Assembly: GCA_036556265.1 (NCBI GenBank)
Contig: DATBJU010000001.1
Coordinates: forward strand, 1 to 54,786
DNA: 54,786 bases
Reading direction: 5' to 3'
Source of the DNA: JAUSIF01 sp036556265
GTDB lineage: Bacteria; Pseudomonadota; Alphaproteobacteria; Rhizobiales; Xanthobacteraceae
Each line of letters begins with the position of its first letter. Positions within the stretch are counted from its first letter, which is position 1. The position numbers and the translations under genes were made by a program. Of this stretch, positions 24,732-32,233 are shown one piece after another. Under the pieces are notes generated by a model. It did no database searches. It was not told the DNA's origin and saw only the letters and a program-made list of their open reading frames with translations.

Positions 24732-25538
24732 TCAGCGCACGAGATAGAGGCCAGCGAGCCCCAGCGCGCCGACAACGACGCGCCACAACGCGAAGAACGC
24801 GAACCCGTTGCGCGAAACAAAATCAAGCAACGAGCGCACCACAATGATTGCCGCGCAGAAGGCGGCCACGAAGCCGAGCGCGATCAGCAGCCCGTCGTCG
24901 AATGAAAGCAGGGAGCGGTTCTTATAGAGGTCGTAGGTGAAAGCACCCAGCATCGTCGGCATGGCGAGGAAAAAGGAAAACTCCGCCGCCGCGCGCCGGT
25001 CGCAGCCTGCGAGAAGCGCGCCGACAATGGTCGAGCCCGAGCGCGACACACCCGGCACAAGCGCGAGCATCTGGAACAGTCCGATCTTCAGTGCGACGAG
25101 CAGCGGGAACTGCGTCGCGTCGTCGTAGGTCGCCTTGAGCGTCATTCGGTCGACGAAGAACAGAACGATGCCGCCGAGAATGAGCATCACGCATACGAGT
25201 GCAGGCGTCTCGAACAACACCGTCTTGATGAAACCGTGCAACGTAACGCCGGCTACCGCCGCCGGAACAAACGCGATGACGATGCCGAGCGCGAAGCGTC
25301 GCGCCGCGGGGTCGCTCGGCAGCGCGAGCAGCACTCGCCACAGCTTGCCGAAGTAGACTGCAACGACAGCGATGATCGCACCAAGCTGGATGAGCACCTC
25401 GAATGTCTTCCCCGGATTCCTGAAGCCGAGAAAATGGCCGGCCAGCAGCAAATGCCCGGTGGACGAAACGGGAATGAACTCGGTCAGTCCTTCAAGCAGG
25501 CCGAGAAGTACCGCTTCGAGGAGCGTGCCGAGGGTCAT
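24732..25538 (-). CDS. uppP: Undecaprenyl-diphosphatase
   Basis: UppP (BacA) recycles undecaprenyl diphosphate to the lipid carrier needed for peptidoglycan and O-antigen. The 268-residue multi-pass membrane protein has both family motifs: EGLTEFIPVSSTGH near the N-terminus and PGVSRSGSTI around residue 160. The ATG at 25538 gives the family start MTLGTLLEAVLLG; the frame runs upstream to 25658 without homology. Divergent from gst. Confidence 0.96.
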   Translation of the reverse strand: MTLGTLLEAVLLGLLEGLTEFIPVSSTGHLLLAGHFLGFRNPGKTFEVLIQLGAIIAVVAVYFGKLWRVLLALPSDPAARRFALGIVIAFVPAAVAGVTLHGFIKTVLFETPALVCVMLILGGIVLFFVDRMTLKATYDDATQFPLLVALKIGLFQMLALVPGVSRSGSTIVGALLAGCDRRAAAEFSFFLAMPTMLGAFTYDLYKNRSLLSFDDGLLIALGFVAAFCAAIIVVRSLLDFVSRNGFAFFALWRVVVGALGLAGLYLVR

Positions 25539-25681
25539 GCGGGTGGTCCTGAATAAGATCGCGGGGTCGATTCGGGCCGGCATGCTGGCCCGGCAGAAGC
25601 CGCATCGCAATTGGATTCCTGAGCAAAGCCGCCGTAGGATCGCCGCGATTCGCCGCATGGATTGCGGTGAAGGGCCGGCGG

Positions 25682-26368
25682 ATGCAACTCATTCATCATC
25701 GATTTTGCCCGCATTCGCGCTTCATCCGAATCGTGCTCGCCGAGTACGGCATCGCGGCCGACTTTCTGGACGAGCCGGTTTGGGAACGGCGCCCGGAATT
25801 CCTTGCACTGAACCCCGCTGGCACGACACCGGTGCTCCTTGACGACGGGCTCGTTGCACCGGGATCGCTCGTAATCGCCGAATACATCGACGAGCGGTTC
25901 GGGCCGGACCACGGCAAGCTCCGGCTCATGCCGATCGAGAGCGAAGGGCGCGTCGAGGTGCGCCGCCTCGCCCACTGGTTCACTGACAAGTTCGGGGAAG
26001 AGGTTTCGGGCCATCTCGTGCAGGAAAAAATCTTCAAACGGCATCTGAAGGTCTCGGAAGGTGGCGGCCCGCCGGACTCCTCCGCCATTCGCGCGGCGCG
26101 CGCCAATATTCGCTATCATCTCGAGTACATTGGCTGGCTCCTGAAGAGCCGGAACTGGCTTGCGGGCGACCGCCTGTCCTATGCGGATCTTGTGGCTGCT
26201 GCGCATCTGTCGGTGGCCGACTATCTGGGTGACGTGCCGTGGGAAACGAACGAGAGCGCAAAAAGCTGGTACGCGCGCGTCAAGTCGCGCCCGGCATTTC
26301 GACCGCTGCTCGGCGAGACGCTGGCCGGGATGGCGCCGGCGCCGCATTACGCAAATCTCGACTTCTAA
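25682..26368 (+). CDS. Glutathione S-transferase family protein
   Basis: This is a 228-residue two-domain GST. The N-terminal thioredoxin fold carries Cys9 in HRFCPHSRFIR and the Asn-Pro-Ala-Gly-Thr-Thr-Pro cis-proline loop; the glutathione-binding PGSLVIAEYIDERF follows. The C-terminal helical domain has GDRLSYADLVAAAHL. ATG 25682 is chosen with AAGGG 7 bases upstream; a GTG at 25667 would add five residues. Its 3' end overlaps the open frame of queG. Confidence 0.88.
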   Translation: MQLIHHRFCPHSRFIRIVLAEYGIAADFLDEPVWERRPEFLALNPAGTTPVLLDDGLVAPGSLVIAEYIDERFGPDHGKLRLMPIESEGRVEVRRLAHWFTDKFGEEVSGHLVQEKIFKRHLKVSEGGGPPDSSAIRAARANIRYHLEYIGWLLKSRNWLAGDRLSYADLVAAAHLSVADYLGDVPWETNESAKSWYARVKSRPAFRPLLGETLAGMAPAPHYANLDF

Positions 26369-27486
26369 GTCTCGGGTCGCTGAAGGCAGCGCTGTTCGAC
26401 CGCGCTCGTGCAGAGGGCTTCAACGCGATCGGAGTCACGCGTCCTGAGTCGATCCTGAATGCCGCCCCGCATTTACACGACTGGCTCGACGCCGGCGCGC
26501 ACGGCGACATGGAATGGCTCGAGCGAACTCGCGAGCGGCGCGCCGACCCGCGGGCCGTTTGGCCGGACGTGAAACGCATAGTCGTACTCGGGCTGAACTA
26601 CGGGCCGGACGAAGATCCGCTTTCCGCACTTGCGCACAAGTCGCACGGGGTCGTTTCGGTCTATGCGCGAGGCGACGACTACCATGAATTGATCAAGGGA
26701 AAGCTCAAGCGGATTGCGCAATGGCTCGTCGCGCAGGCCGCGAGCGAGCTGAAAATCTTCGTCGATACAGCGCCGGTAATGGAAAAGCCGCTCGCCGAAG
26801 CTGCAGGCCTCGGCTGGCAAGGAAAGCACACGAACGTCGTCTCCCGCGCACACGGTTCGTGGCTCTTTCTCGGTGTACTTTTCACCAATCTGGAACTGCC
26901 GGAGGACGCGCCGGAACCGGATCATTGCGGCTCGTGCCGCGCGTGCCTCGACGCTTGTCCGACGAACGCCTTTCCGGCGCCGTACAAACTCGATGCGCGA
27001 CGCTGCATTTCGTATTTGACGATCGAACACAAGGGACCGATCGCCCGCGAGCTGCGGCCGCTCATCGGAAATCGCATTTTCGGCTGCGACGATTGTCTTG
27101 CCGTCTGTCCGTGGAACAAGTTCGCGAAGCAGGGGCGCGAGGCGAAACTGGCGGCACGAGCGGAAAATCGCGCGCCCAGGCTGCGCGAGTTCGCAAGTCT
27201 CGACGATACGGCCTTCCGTATCCGCTTCGCGAAGAGCCCAATCAAGCGCACAGGACGCGATCGCTTCCTCCGCAATGTGTTGATCGCGATCGGCAACAGC
27301 GGAGACAGATCGCTCGTGCCGGACGCGCGGCGGCTGCTCGAGGACCGCTCGCCGCTCGTGCGCGGCGCAGCGGTGTGGGCGTTGTCGCGGCTGTTGACCA
27401 CCGACGAGTTCGCCGTGCTCGCGCGGGCAACACGCGAGAGAGAAGACGACCCGGTTGTTATCGAAGAGTGGGACGCGGCCGCCTAG
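26239..27486 (+). CDS. queG: Epoxyqueuosine reductase
   Basis: QueG reduces epoxyqueuosine to queuosine at position 34 of certain tRNAs, using cobalamin and two 4Fe-4S clusters. Visible are the ferredoxin motifs CGSCRACLDACP near residue 229 and CDDCLAVCPWNK near 283, and a HEAT-like repeat close to the C-terminus (PLVRGAAVWALSRL). The start is unclear. Family similarity begins at LKAALFDRARAEGF, codon 26380 (CTG), but the only ATG, GTG or TTG in frame upstream is GTG 26239, which overlaps gst by 130 bases and adds about 47 unrelated residues. I give the frame from 26239 and consider a CTG start at 26380 possible. Confidence 0.9.
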   Translation: MGNERERKKLVRARQVAPGISTAARRDAGRDGAGAALRKSRLLSLGSLKAALFDRARAEGFNAIGVTRPESILNAAPHLHDWLDAGAHGDMEWLERTRERRADPRAVWPDVKRIVVLGLNYGPDEDPLSALAHKSHGVVSVYARGDDYHELIKGKLKRIAQWLVAQAASELKIFVDTAPVMEKPLAEAAGLGWQGKHTNVVSRAHGSWLFLGVLFTNLELPEDAPEPDHCGSCRACLDACPTNAFPAPYKLDARRCISYLTIEHKGPIARELRPLIGNRIFGCDDCLAVCPWNKFAKQGREAKLAARAENRAPRLREFASLDDTAFRIRFAKSPIKRTGRDRFLRNVLIAIGNSGDRSLVPDARRLLEDRSPLVRGAAVWALSRLLTTDEFAVLARATREREDDPVVIEEWDAAA

Positions 27487-28265
27487 GAGATCGAGGAGAG
27501 CTCCTCGATCGTGCGGATCAGGCGTTCGATATCTTCCGGTCGCGAGAGGCGATGATCCCCATCCTTCACGAGGGTCAGCACCACGTCGTCCTGCGCGAGG
27601 CACGAAGCAAGCTTCATCGCGTGCGCGTACGGCACATCCGGGTCCTTCACGCCTTGAAGGATTCGGACCGGGCAACCGACCTCGATCGGCTTGTCGAGCA
27701 CAAGGTGTTTGCGGCCGTCCTCGATCAGGGCACGGGTGATCGGATAGGGATCCTCGCCGTATGCGGAAGGGCGCAGCCAGCTTCCCTTATCCTCGATCTC
27801 GCGCTTCACCTCGGTCGGAAAGCCCGCCCACATCAATTCTTCGGTGAAGTCGGGCGCCGGCGCGATCAAAACGAGCCCCATGAGTTTCGCCTGCGAGGAG
27901 GACCGACGCGCAAGCGCGCGTGCAAGCAGGAGCGCAATCCAGCCGCCCATGGACGAGCCGACCACGATCTGCGGCCCGCGCGCGCGAGCATCGAATACTG
28001 CAAGCGCCTCTTCCAGCCAGCACGAGACCGTGCCGTCCTCAAAGCGGCCGCCCGATTCGCCGTGGCCGGAGTAGTCGAATCGCACATAGGCACGACCGCG
28101 GCGCGCCGCGAAATCGGCGAGCGCCAGAGCCTTGGTGCCGCGCATGTCGGACTTAAATCCGCCAAGCCAGAAGAGACCAGGTGCGCCACCCGGCTGCTCA
28201 CGTATCGCAATGCGGCGTGCCAAGGCGCCGCTTCCAACTTCGAGAAAGGAGAGTTCGCCGTCCAT
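27483..28265 (-). CDS. Alpha/beta hydrolase, ABHD10-like
   Basis: This is a 260-residue serine hydrolase with the nucleophile elbow GSSMGGW, a downstream acid in GVKDPDVPY, and the histidine in DGDHRLSRP. Its pattern (GFKSDMRGTKALAL, RFDYSGHGES, GSSMGGW) is close to mitochondrial ABHD10, which has thioesterase and acyl-glucuronide deconjugating activity; the bacterial substrate is unknown. ATG 28265 is preferred over the open frame from 28328. Its stop codon overlaps that of queG on the other strand within CTAG. Confidence 0.85.
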   Translation of the reverse strand: MDGELSFLEVGSGALARRIAIREQPGGAPGLFWLGGFKSDMRGTKALALADFAARRGRAYVRFDYSGHGESGGRFEDGTVSCWLEEALAVFDARARGPQIVVGSSMGGWIALLLARALARRSSSQAKLMGLVLIAPAPDFTEELMWAGFPTEVKREIEDKGSWLRPSAYGEDPYPITRALIEDGRKHLVLDKPIEVGCPVRILQGVKDPDVPYAHAMKLASCLAQDDVVLTLVKDGDHRLSRPEDIERLIRTIEELSSIS

Positions 28266-28348
28266 GCTGTTCTGCGCACGAGCTACGACGCACGGAAGCG
28301 CCGCGCAACCGCCTTGCGGCCGCCGCAAGGCGCGTCTAGAAGCCGCCG

Positions 28349-29563
28349 GTGCCAGCCCTTCAATCCGCCGCTCCGCATTCGCTCACTGTCATCCAGGTGA
28401 TCCCCGACCTTGAGTCCGGTGGCGCCGGTGAAAGCGTCGTGCAAGTCGCCGAGGCGCTGGTAGAGTACGGCCATCGATCGGTCGTCGTTTCTGAAGGCGG
28501 CCGCCGAGAGGCGGACCTCGCGCGTATCGGCGCGAGCTTTGTGCGGCTGCCTGTCGCCTCGAAGAACCCGTCACAGATCGCAGCAAACGGTCGCCGGCTT
28601 GCAGCGCTCGCGCGCGATGAGGGCGCGGATCTCCTCCATGCCCAGAGCAGGGGATCGGCCTGGAGCTGCCTGCTCGCCGGCCGTATCGCGTCCGTGCCCT
28701 ATGTCGCCACCTGCGATAACCTCTTTCGCGAACAGAACCCTCTCAAGCGGCTCTACAACAGCGCGATGGTACGCGGCGCTCGGGTAATCGCGCTCGGCGA
28801 GCGGCTCGCGTGCACGATCGAGGAGCGCTACCACACGCCGCGCGAGCGCATTGCCGTCATCAATCGCGGTGTGAATCTCGTCGAATTCGAGCTGGCAGCG
28901 GTCTCGGCGGACCGTGTCGCCGCGCTCGCGCGCAATTGGGGCATCACTCCCGGCGAACGCGTCGTGCTGCTACCAGGCAGGCTATCGCGGCGGAAAGGCG
29001 CACACGTACTGATTGCTGCCGCGCAGCGCCTGCGTGAGGCCGGACTCAAGAACTTCGTGTGCGTGCTCGTCGGCGAGGAACAGCGCGGCAGCCGATACGG
29101 TTCCGAACTCTGGGACCGCGTGCACCAGTCGGCGCTCTCCGAGTTCGTGCGCATCGTCGGCCACTGTCCGGATATGCCGGCCGCCTATGCGCTCGCCGAC
29201 ATCGCCGTTTCCGCCGTTCTACCGCCAGGAGGACCGCAACGGGCGATGTTAGAGGCGCAAGCCATGGGCAAACCCGTGGTCGTGTCGGACGCGGGTGGGC
29301 GTGATGAAATTGTGCTGTCGCCGCCCTTCGCAAACGAAGACCGCGCGACAGGTTTGCTTTATCCGGCCGGCAACGCGGCTGAACTCGCGCAAACCCTGTT
29401 CAAGGTCCTCGCCATGGGCGGCGACGCGCGCGAGAGCATGGGCGATCGCGGGCGCATCTTCGTTACCGCTCGGTTTCCGCGGCGGGCGTTCACGGAACGT
29501 GTCCTTTCCATTTATGCGGAAGTCGCCGCGTTGCGGAAGCGGCCCTCCTCACGCGGTCATTGA
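28349..29563 (+). CDS. Glycosyltransferase family 4 protein
   Basis: This is a 404-residue GT-B glycosyltransferase. The N-terminal domain begins with LTVIQVIPDLESGGAGESV, and the C-terminal domain has LLPGRLSRRKGAHVLIAA and the donor-site segment EAQAMGKPVVVSDAGG. The GTG start at 28349 has only a weak AGAAG upstream. It probably builds a surface polysaccharide; donor and acceptor are not predictable. It lies 83 bases from the divergent hydrolase gene and 96 bases before infC. Confidence 0.87.
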   Translation: MPALQSAAPHSLTVIQVIPDLESGGAGESVVQVAEALVEYGHRSVVVSEGGRREADLARIGASFVRLPVASKNPSQIAANGRRLAALARDEGADLLHAQSRGSAWSCLLAGRIASVPYVATCDNLFREQNPLKRLYNSAMVRGARVIALGERLACTIEERYHTPRERIAVINRGVNLVEFELAAVSADRVAALARNWGITPGERVVLLPGRLSRRKGAHVLIAAAQRLREAGLKNFVCVLVGEEQRGSRYGSELWDRVHQSALSEFVRIVGHCPDMPAAYALADIAVSAVLPPGGPQRAMLEAQAMGKPVVVSDAGGRDEIVLSPPFANEDRATGLLYPAGNAAELAQTLFKVLAMGGDARESMGDRGRIFVTARFPRRAFTERVLSIYAEVAALRKRPSSRGH

Positions 29564-29641
29564 CTTGCGCCGCGTTTGTCTCAATCCTCCTGTTGCGCGC
29601 CGGCGGTGCACGAGCGGCCGACGGGGCGTGGCTTACCAACT

Positions 29642-29662
29642 GGAGAGGAGACGACACCCATT
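29642..29662 (+). promoter_or_regulatory. Ribosome binding site and ATT start of infC
   Basis: GGAGAGGAG at 29642-29650 is followed by 9 bases and then ATT at 29660-29662 in the infC frame. The first in-frame ATG (29672) is 21 bases from the site, too far. An AUU start is the classical basis of infC autoregulation by IF3 in enterobacteria. Confidence 0.8.
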
Positions 29663-30199
29663 CGCCGTCCAATGAGAGCTACCGCGCCGGTCCAAAAGGA
29701 CGGGCCGCGCGTCAACGAAGAGATCCGTATCCGTGAGGTTCAGCTGATCGACCACGAAGGAAACAACCGCGGTGTGATCCCAACCCACGAAGCAATTGCC
29801 CTGGCCCGAGAGGCCGGCCTCGACCTTGTCGAGATTTCCCCAAATACCAATCCGCCCGTCACCAAGATCCTCGACTACGGCAAGTACAAGTATCAGGCGC
29901 AAAAAAAGGCCGCCGAGGCGCGCAAGAAGCAGAAGACCGTCGAGGTCAAGGAAATCAAACTTCGACCCGGCATCGATACCCATGACTATCAGGTCAAGAT
30001 GCGATCCATGCGCCGCTTCTTCGAGGAGGGCGACAAGGTGAAGGTCACCCTGCGCTTCCGTGGCCGCGAAATGGCGCACCAGGACCTCGGTTACAAGCTG
30101 CTGCAGCGCGTGCGCGACGACGTCGCGAACCTCGCCAAGGTCGAGGCGGAGCCGATGTCGGAAGGCCGGCAGATCGTAATGATCCTCGCGCCGCGCTAG
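29660..30199 (+). CDS. infC: Translation initiation factor IF-3 (ATT start)
   Basis: IF-3 binds the 30S subunit, checks the initiator codon and prevents early 50S joining. From the ATT at 29660 the protein has 179 residues. The N-terminal domain includes GPRVNEEIRIREVQLID and the C-terminal domain VKEIKLRPGIDTHDY and KVTLRFRGREMAHQDLG. ATT is chosen because AGGAG lies 9 bases upstream; the reading frame is open back to 29576. The start type implies that IF-3 limits its own synthesis. infC-rpmI-rplT-pheS-pheT is the conserved order. Confidence 0.96.
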   Translation: MRRPMRATAPVQKDGPRVNEEIRIREVQLIDHEGNNRGVIPTHEAIALAREAGLDLVEISPNTNPPVTKILDYGKYKYQAQKKAAEARKKQKTVEVKEIKLRPGIDTHDYQVKMRSMRRFFEEGDKVKVTLRFRGREMAHQDLGYKLLQRVRDDVANLAKVEAEPMSEGRQIVMILAPR

Positions 30200-30283
30200 C
30201 GCGGTGCTCGGCGAACGGTTGACAAGCCGAGGTCGTGCGGTGCACGAACGCGCACGCGATGCCCGCCCCGCCGCGGGTGTTGA

Positions 30284-30318
30284 AAAAGGCGCGCGCGGGC
30301 TCTATCACCGCGCCTTTT
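30284..30318 (+). promoter_or_regulatory. Terminator-like hairpin in the infC-rpmI leader
   Basis: The perfect 10-bp stem AAAAGGCGCG (30284-30293) / CGCGCCTTTT (30309-30318) with a 15-base loop ends in four T residues. It is in the 214-base space between infC and rpmI, 96 bases before the rpmI start. It could attenuate transcription into the ribosomal protein genes or mark the infC end with rpmI having its own promoter. Confidence 0.6.
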
Positions 30319-30373
30319 CGGGTGGCCCGGCCCTCCAAGGGCATGCCGTGGCGACCCTCCCGCTCGAAGAACC

Positions 30374-30389
30374 GGCCGCGCGCGCGGCC
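30374..30389 (+). promoter_or_regulatory. 16-base perfect GC palindrome before rpmI
   Basis: GGCCGCGCGCGCGGCC lies 24 bases before the rpmI start and about 12 bases before its AAGGAAGAG ribosome site. In RNA it could form a short hairpin or pair with a neighbouring transcript. A role in L20/L35 translational control is only a guess. Confidence 0.35.
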
Positions 30390-30413
30390 TTCATCATTCA
30401 AAGGAAGAGCCAA

Positions 30414-30614
30414 ATGCCCAAGTTGAAGACCAAGTCCGGTGCGAAGAAGCGCTTCAAGCTTTCCGCTTCCGGCAAGGTGATCGCCGGACAGACGCGAAAA
30501 CGTCACGGCATGATCAAGCGGACGAAGAAACAGATTCGTCAGCTACGCGGGACCCGAGCGGTTTCCGAAGCCGACAGCAGGGCCGTGCGCAAGTACTACC
30601 TGCCTTACGGCTGA
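30414..30614 (+). CDS. rpmI: 50S ribosomal protein L35
   Basis: This is a 66-residue, very basic L35, the normal length. It starts MPKLKTKSGAKKRFKLSASG and ends near RKYYLPYG. AGGAAGAG lies 5-12 bases before the ATG at 30414. The open frame reaching back to 30204 is leader sequence. It is followed after 31 bases by rplT. Confidence 0.98.
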   Translation: MPKLKTKSGAKKRFKLSASGKVIAGQTRKRHGMIKRTKKQIRQLRGTRAVSEADSRAVRKYYLPYG

Positions 30615-30645
30615 ACAGAACCAGCGAGCTTGAGGAGTCCCAGAG

Positions 30646-31002
30646 ATGGCCCGCGTGAAACGCGGCGTGACGTCCCACGCCAAGCACAAGAAGACCCTAA
30701 AAGCCGCGAAAGGCTTTTACGGGCGGCGCAAGAACACGATCCGGGCGGCGAAGGCCGCGGTGGATCGAGCCGGTCAATACGCCTTCCGCGACCGCAAGCA
30801 GAAGAAGCGGACGTTCCGCGCGCTTTGGATTCAACGCATCAACGCGGCGGCGCGCGAGCAGGGCCTGACATACGGCCGATTTATCAACGGCCTCGGCAAG
30901 GCCGGGGTCGCAGTCGACCGCAAGGTGCTCGCGGACATCGCCGTGCACGAGCCGGCAACGTTCAAGCTCCTGGTCGACAAGGCTCGCGCCGCGCTCGCTT
31001 AG
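30646..31002 (+). CDS. rplT: 50S ribosomal protein L20
   Basis: This 118-residue L20 is an early 23S rRNA binding protein and, in enterobacteria, the repressor of its own operon. It begins MARVKRGVTSHAKHKKTLK and contains the conserved FRALWIQRINAAAREQGLTY segment at about residues 57-77. TGAGGAG lies upstream of the ATG. It is followed by a palindromic repeat and pheS. Confidence 0.98.
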   Translation: MARVKRGVTSHAKHKKTLKAAKGFYGRRKNTIRAAKAAVDRAGQYAFRDRKQKKRTFRALWIQRINAAAREQGLTYGRFINGLGKAGVAVDRKVLADIAVHEPATFKLLVDKARAALA

Positions 31003-31005
31003 CTT

Positions 31006-31055
31006 GAGCATGATCCTCTCCGAAATCCGGTTTCCACTTTTCGGTGATCATGCTC
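31006..31055. repeat. Rhizobiales-type intergenic palindromic element
   Basis: This 50-base element has perfect 10-bp inverted ends GAGCATGATC/GATCATGCTC and an inner pairing between CCGAAA and TTTTCGG, with GGTTTCCACTTTTCGG in the middle. It closely resembles a short palindromic repeat that I recall as scattered through intergenic regions of Bradyrhizobium and Rhizobium genomes. It starts 4 bases after the rplT stop. I see no second copy in this window. Confidence 0.75.
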
Positions 31056-31150
31056 TGAGCCGGCTTACCGCCTGCCGAGGCCTATTCCGCGAGGCGCGAG
31101 ATGCGCGCTGCGTCGCTTGCGTTCGGGTATAGATGGCCGGGAGATTCGTG

Positions 31151-32233
31151 ATGTCCGACCTCAGGAAGCTGGAAGCGGAGATTCTCGCCGCTGTCGTTGC
31201 GGCGAAGGACGAGGCCGCGCTCGAGGTGGTGCGGGTCGGCGCGCTGGGCAAAAAGGGCTCGGTGTCCGAACTCCTGAAGACACTCGGCACGATGACGCCC
31301 GATGAGCGCAAGGCCAAGGGCCCGCTGATCAACGGGCTCAAGGACAAGGTTACCGACGCGGTCGCCGCAAGGCGGGCGGAACTGAAGCGCGCGGCATTCG
31401 GCCCGCAGCTCGCGGCGGACACGGTCGACGTGACGCTCCCGGTGCGACCGACGCCTGCCGAGCGCGGGCGCATTCACCCGGTGAGCCAAGTGATCGACGA
31501 GATCACGGCGATTTTCGCCGACATGGGTTTCACTGTGGCCGAAGGTCCGGACATCGAAACCGACTTCAACAATTTCACCGCGCTCAACTTCCCGCCCGAT
31601 CATCCGGCGCGGGAAATGCACGATACGTTCTTCTTCAGTCCGAAGCCGAACGGCGAGCGGCTCCTGCTCCGCACGCACACATCGCCGGTGCAAATCCGCG
31701 CGATGCAGGCGCAGAAACCGCCGATCCGGATGATCATCCCGGGGCGCACCTATCGCTGCGACTCCGACCAGACGCACACGCCGATGTTCCACCAAGTCGA
31801 GGGACTCGTGATCGACAAGTCGTCGCATCTCGGCCACCTGAAATGGATCCTCGCCGAATTCTGCAAGGCGTTCTTCGAGGTGGACGATGTGAAGATGCGG
31901 TTTCGGCCGTCATTCTTCCCGTTCACGGAGCCGTCGCTGGAAGTGGACATCCAATGCGACCGTTCGGGCGGCGAAGTGCGATTCGGCGAAGGTACTAGTT
32001 GGCTTGAAATTCTTGGCTGCGGAATGGTGCACCCCAACGTGCTGAAGAATTGCGGACTCAATCCGGACGAGTACCAGGGCTTCGCGTGGGGAATGGGGAT
32101 CGATCGCATCGCGATGCTGAAATACGGCATGCCGGATCTGCGCGCGTTCTTCGAAGCGGATGTGCGCTGGCTCGAGCACTACGGTTTCCGGCCGCTCGAT
32201 TTTCCGACGCTCGCGGGAGGGCTGAGCGAATGA
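31151..32233 (+). CDS. pheS: Phenylalanine--tRNA ligase alpha subunit
   Basis: PheS is the catalytic subunit of the (alpha-beta)2 enzyme that charges tRNA-Phe. The 360-residue protein has the N-terminal coiled coil followed by class II motif 2 (RTYRCDSDQTHTPMFHQVEG, around residues 197-216) and motif 3 (GFAWGMGIDRIAMLKYG). ATG 31151 has GGGAG 8 bases upstream; an ATG at 31133 is in frame but has no such site. Its stop overlaps the pheT start (ATGA). Confidence 0.98.
   Translation: MSDLRKLEAEILAAVVAAKDEAALEVVRVGALGKKGSVSELLKTLGTMTPDERKAKGPLINGLKDKVTDAVAARRAELKRAAFGPQLAADTVDVTLPVRPTPAERGRIHPVSQVIDEITAIFADMGFTVAEGPDIETDFNNFTALNFPPDHPAREMHDTFFFSPKPNGERLLLRTHTSPVQIRAMQAQKPPIRMIIPGRTYRCDSDQTHTPMFHQVEGLVIDKSSHLGHLKWILAEFCKAFFEVDDVKMRFRPSFFPFTEPSLEVDIQCDRSGGEVRFGEGTSWLEILGCGMVHPNVLKNCGLNPDEYQGFAWGMGIDRIAMLKYGMPDLRAFFEADVRWLEHYGFRPLDFPTLAGGLSE

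Noticed and set aside
26721..28400. 559-residue plus-strand open frame over queG and the hydrolase
   Set aside because: Arg-rich low-complexity translation in the wrong frame of queG.
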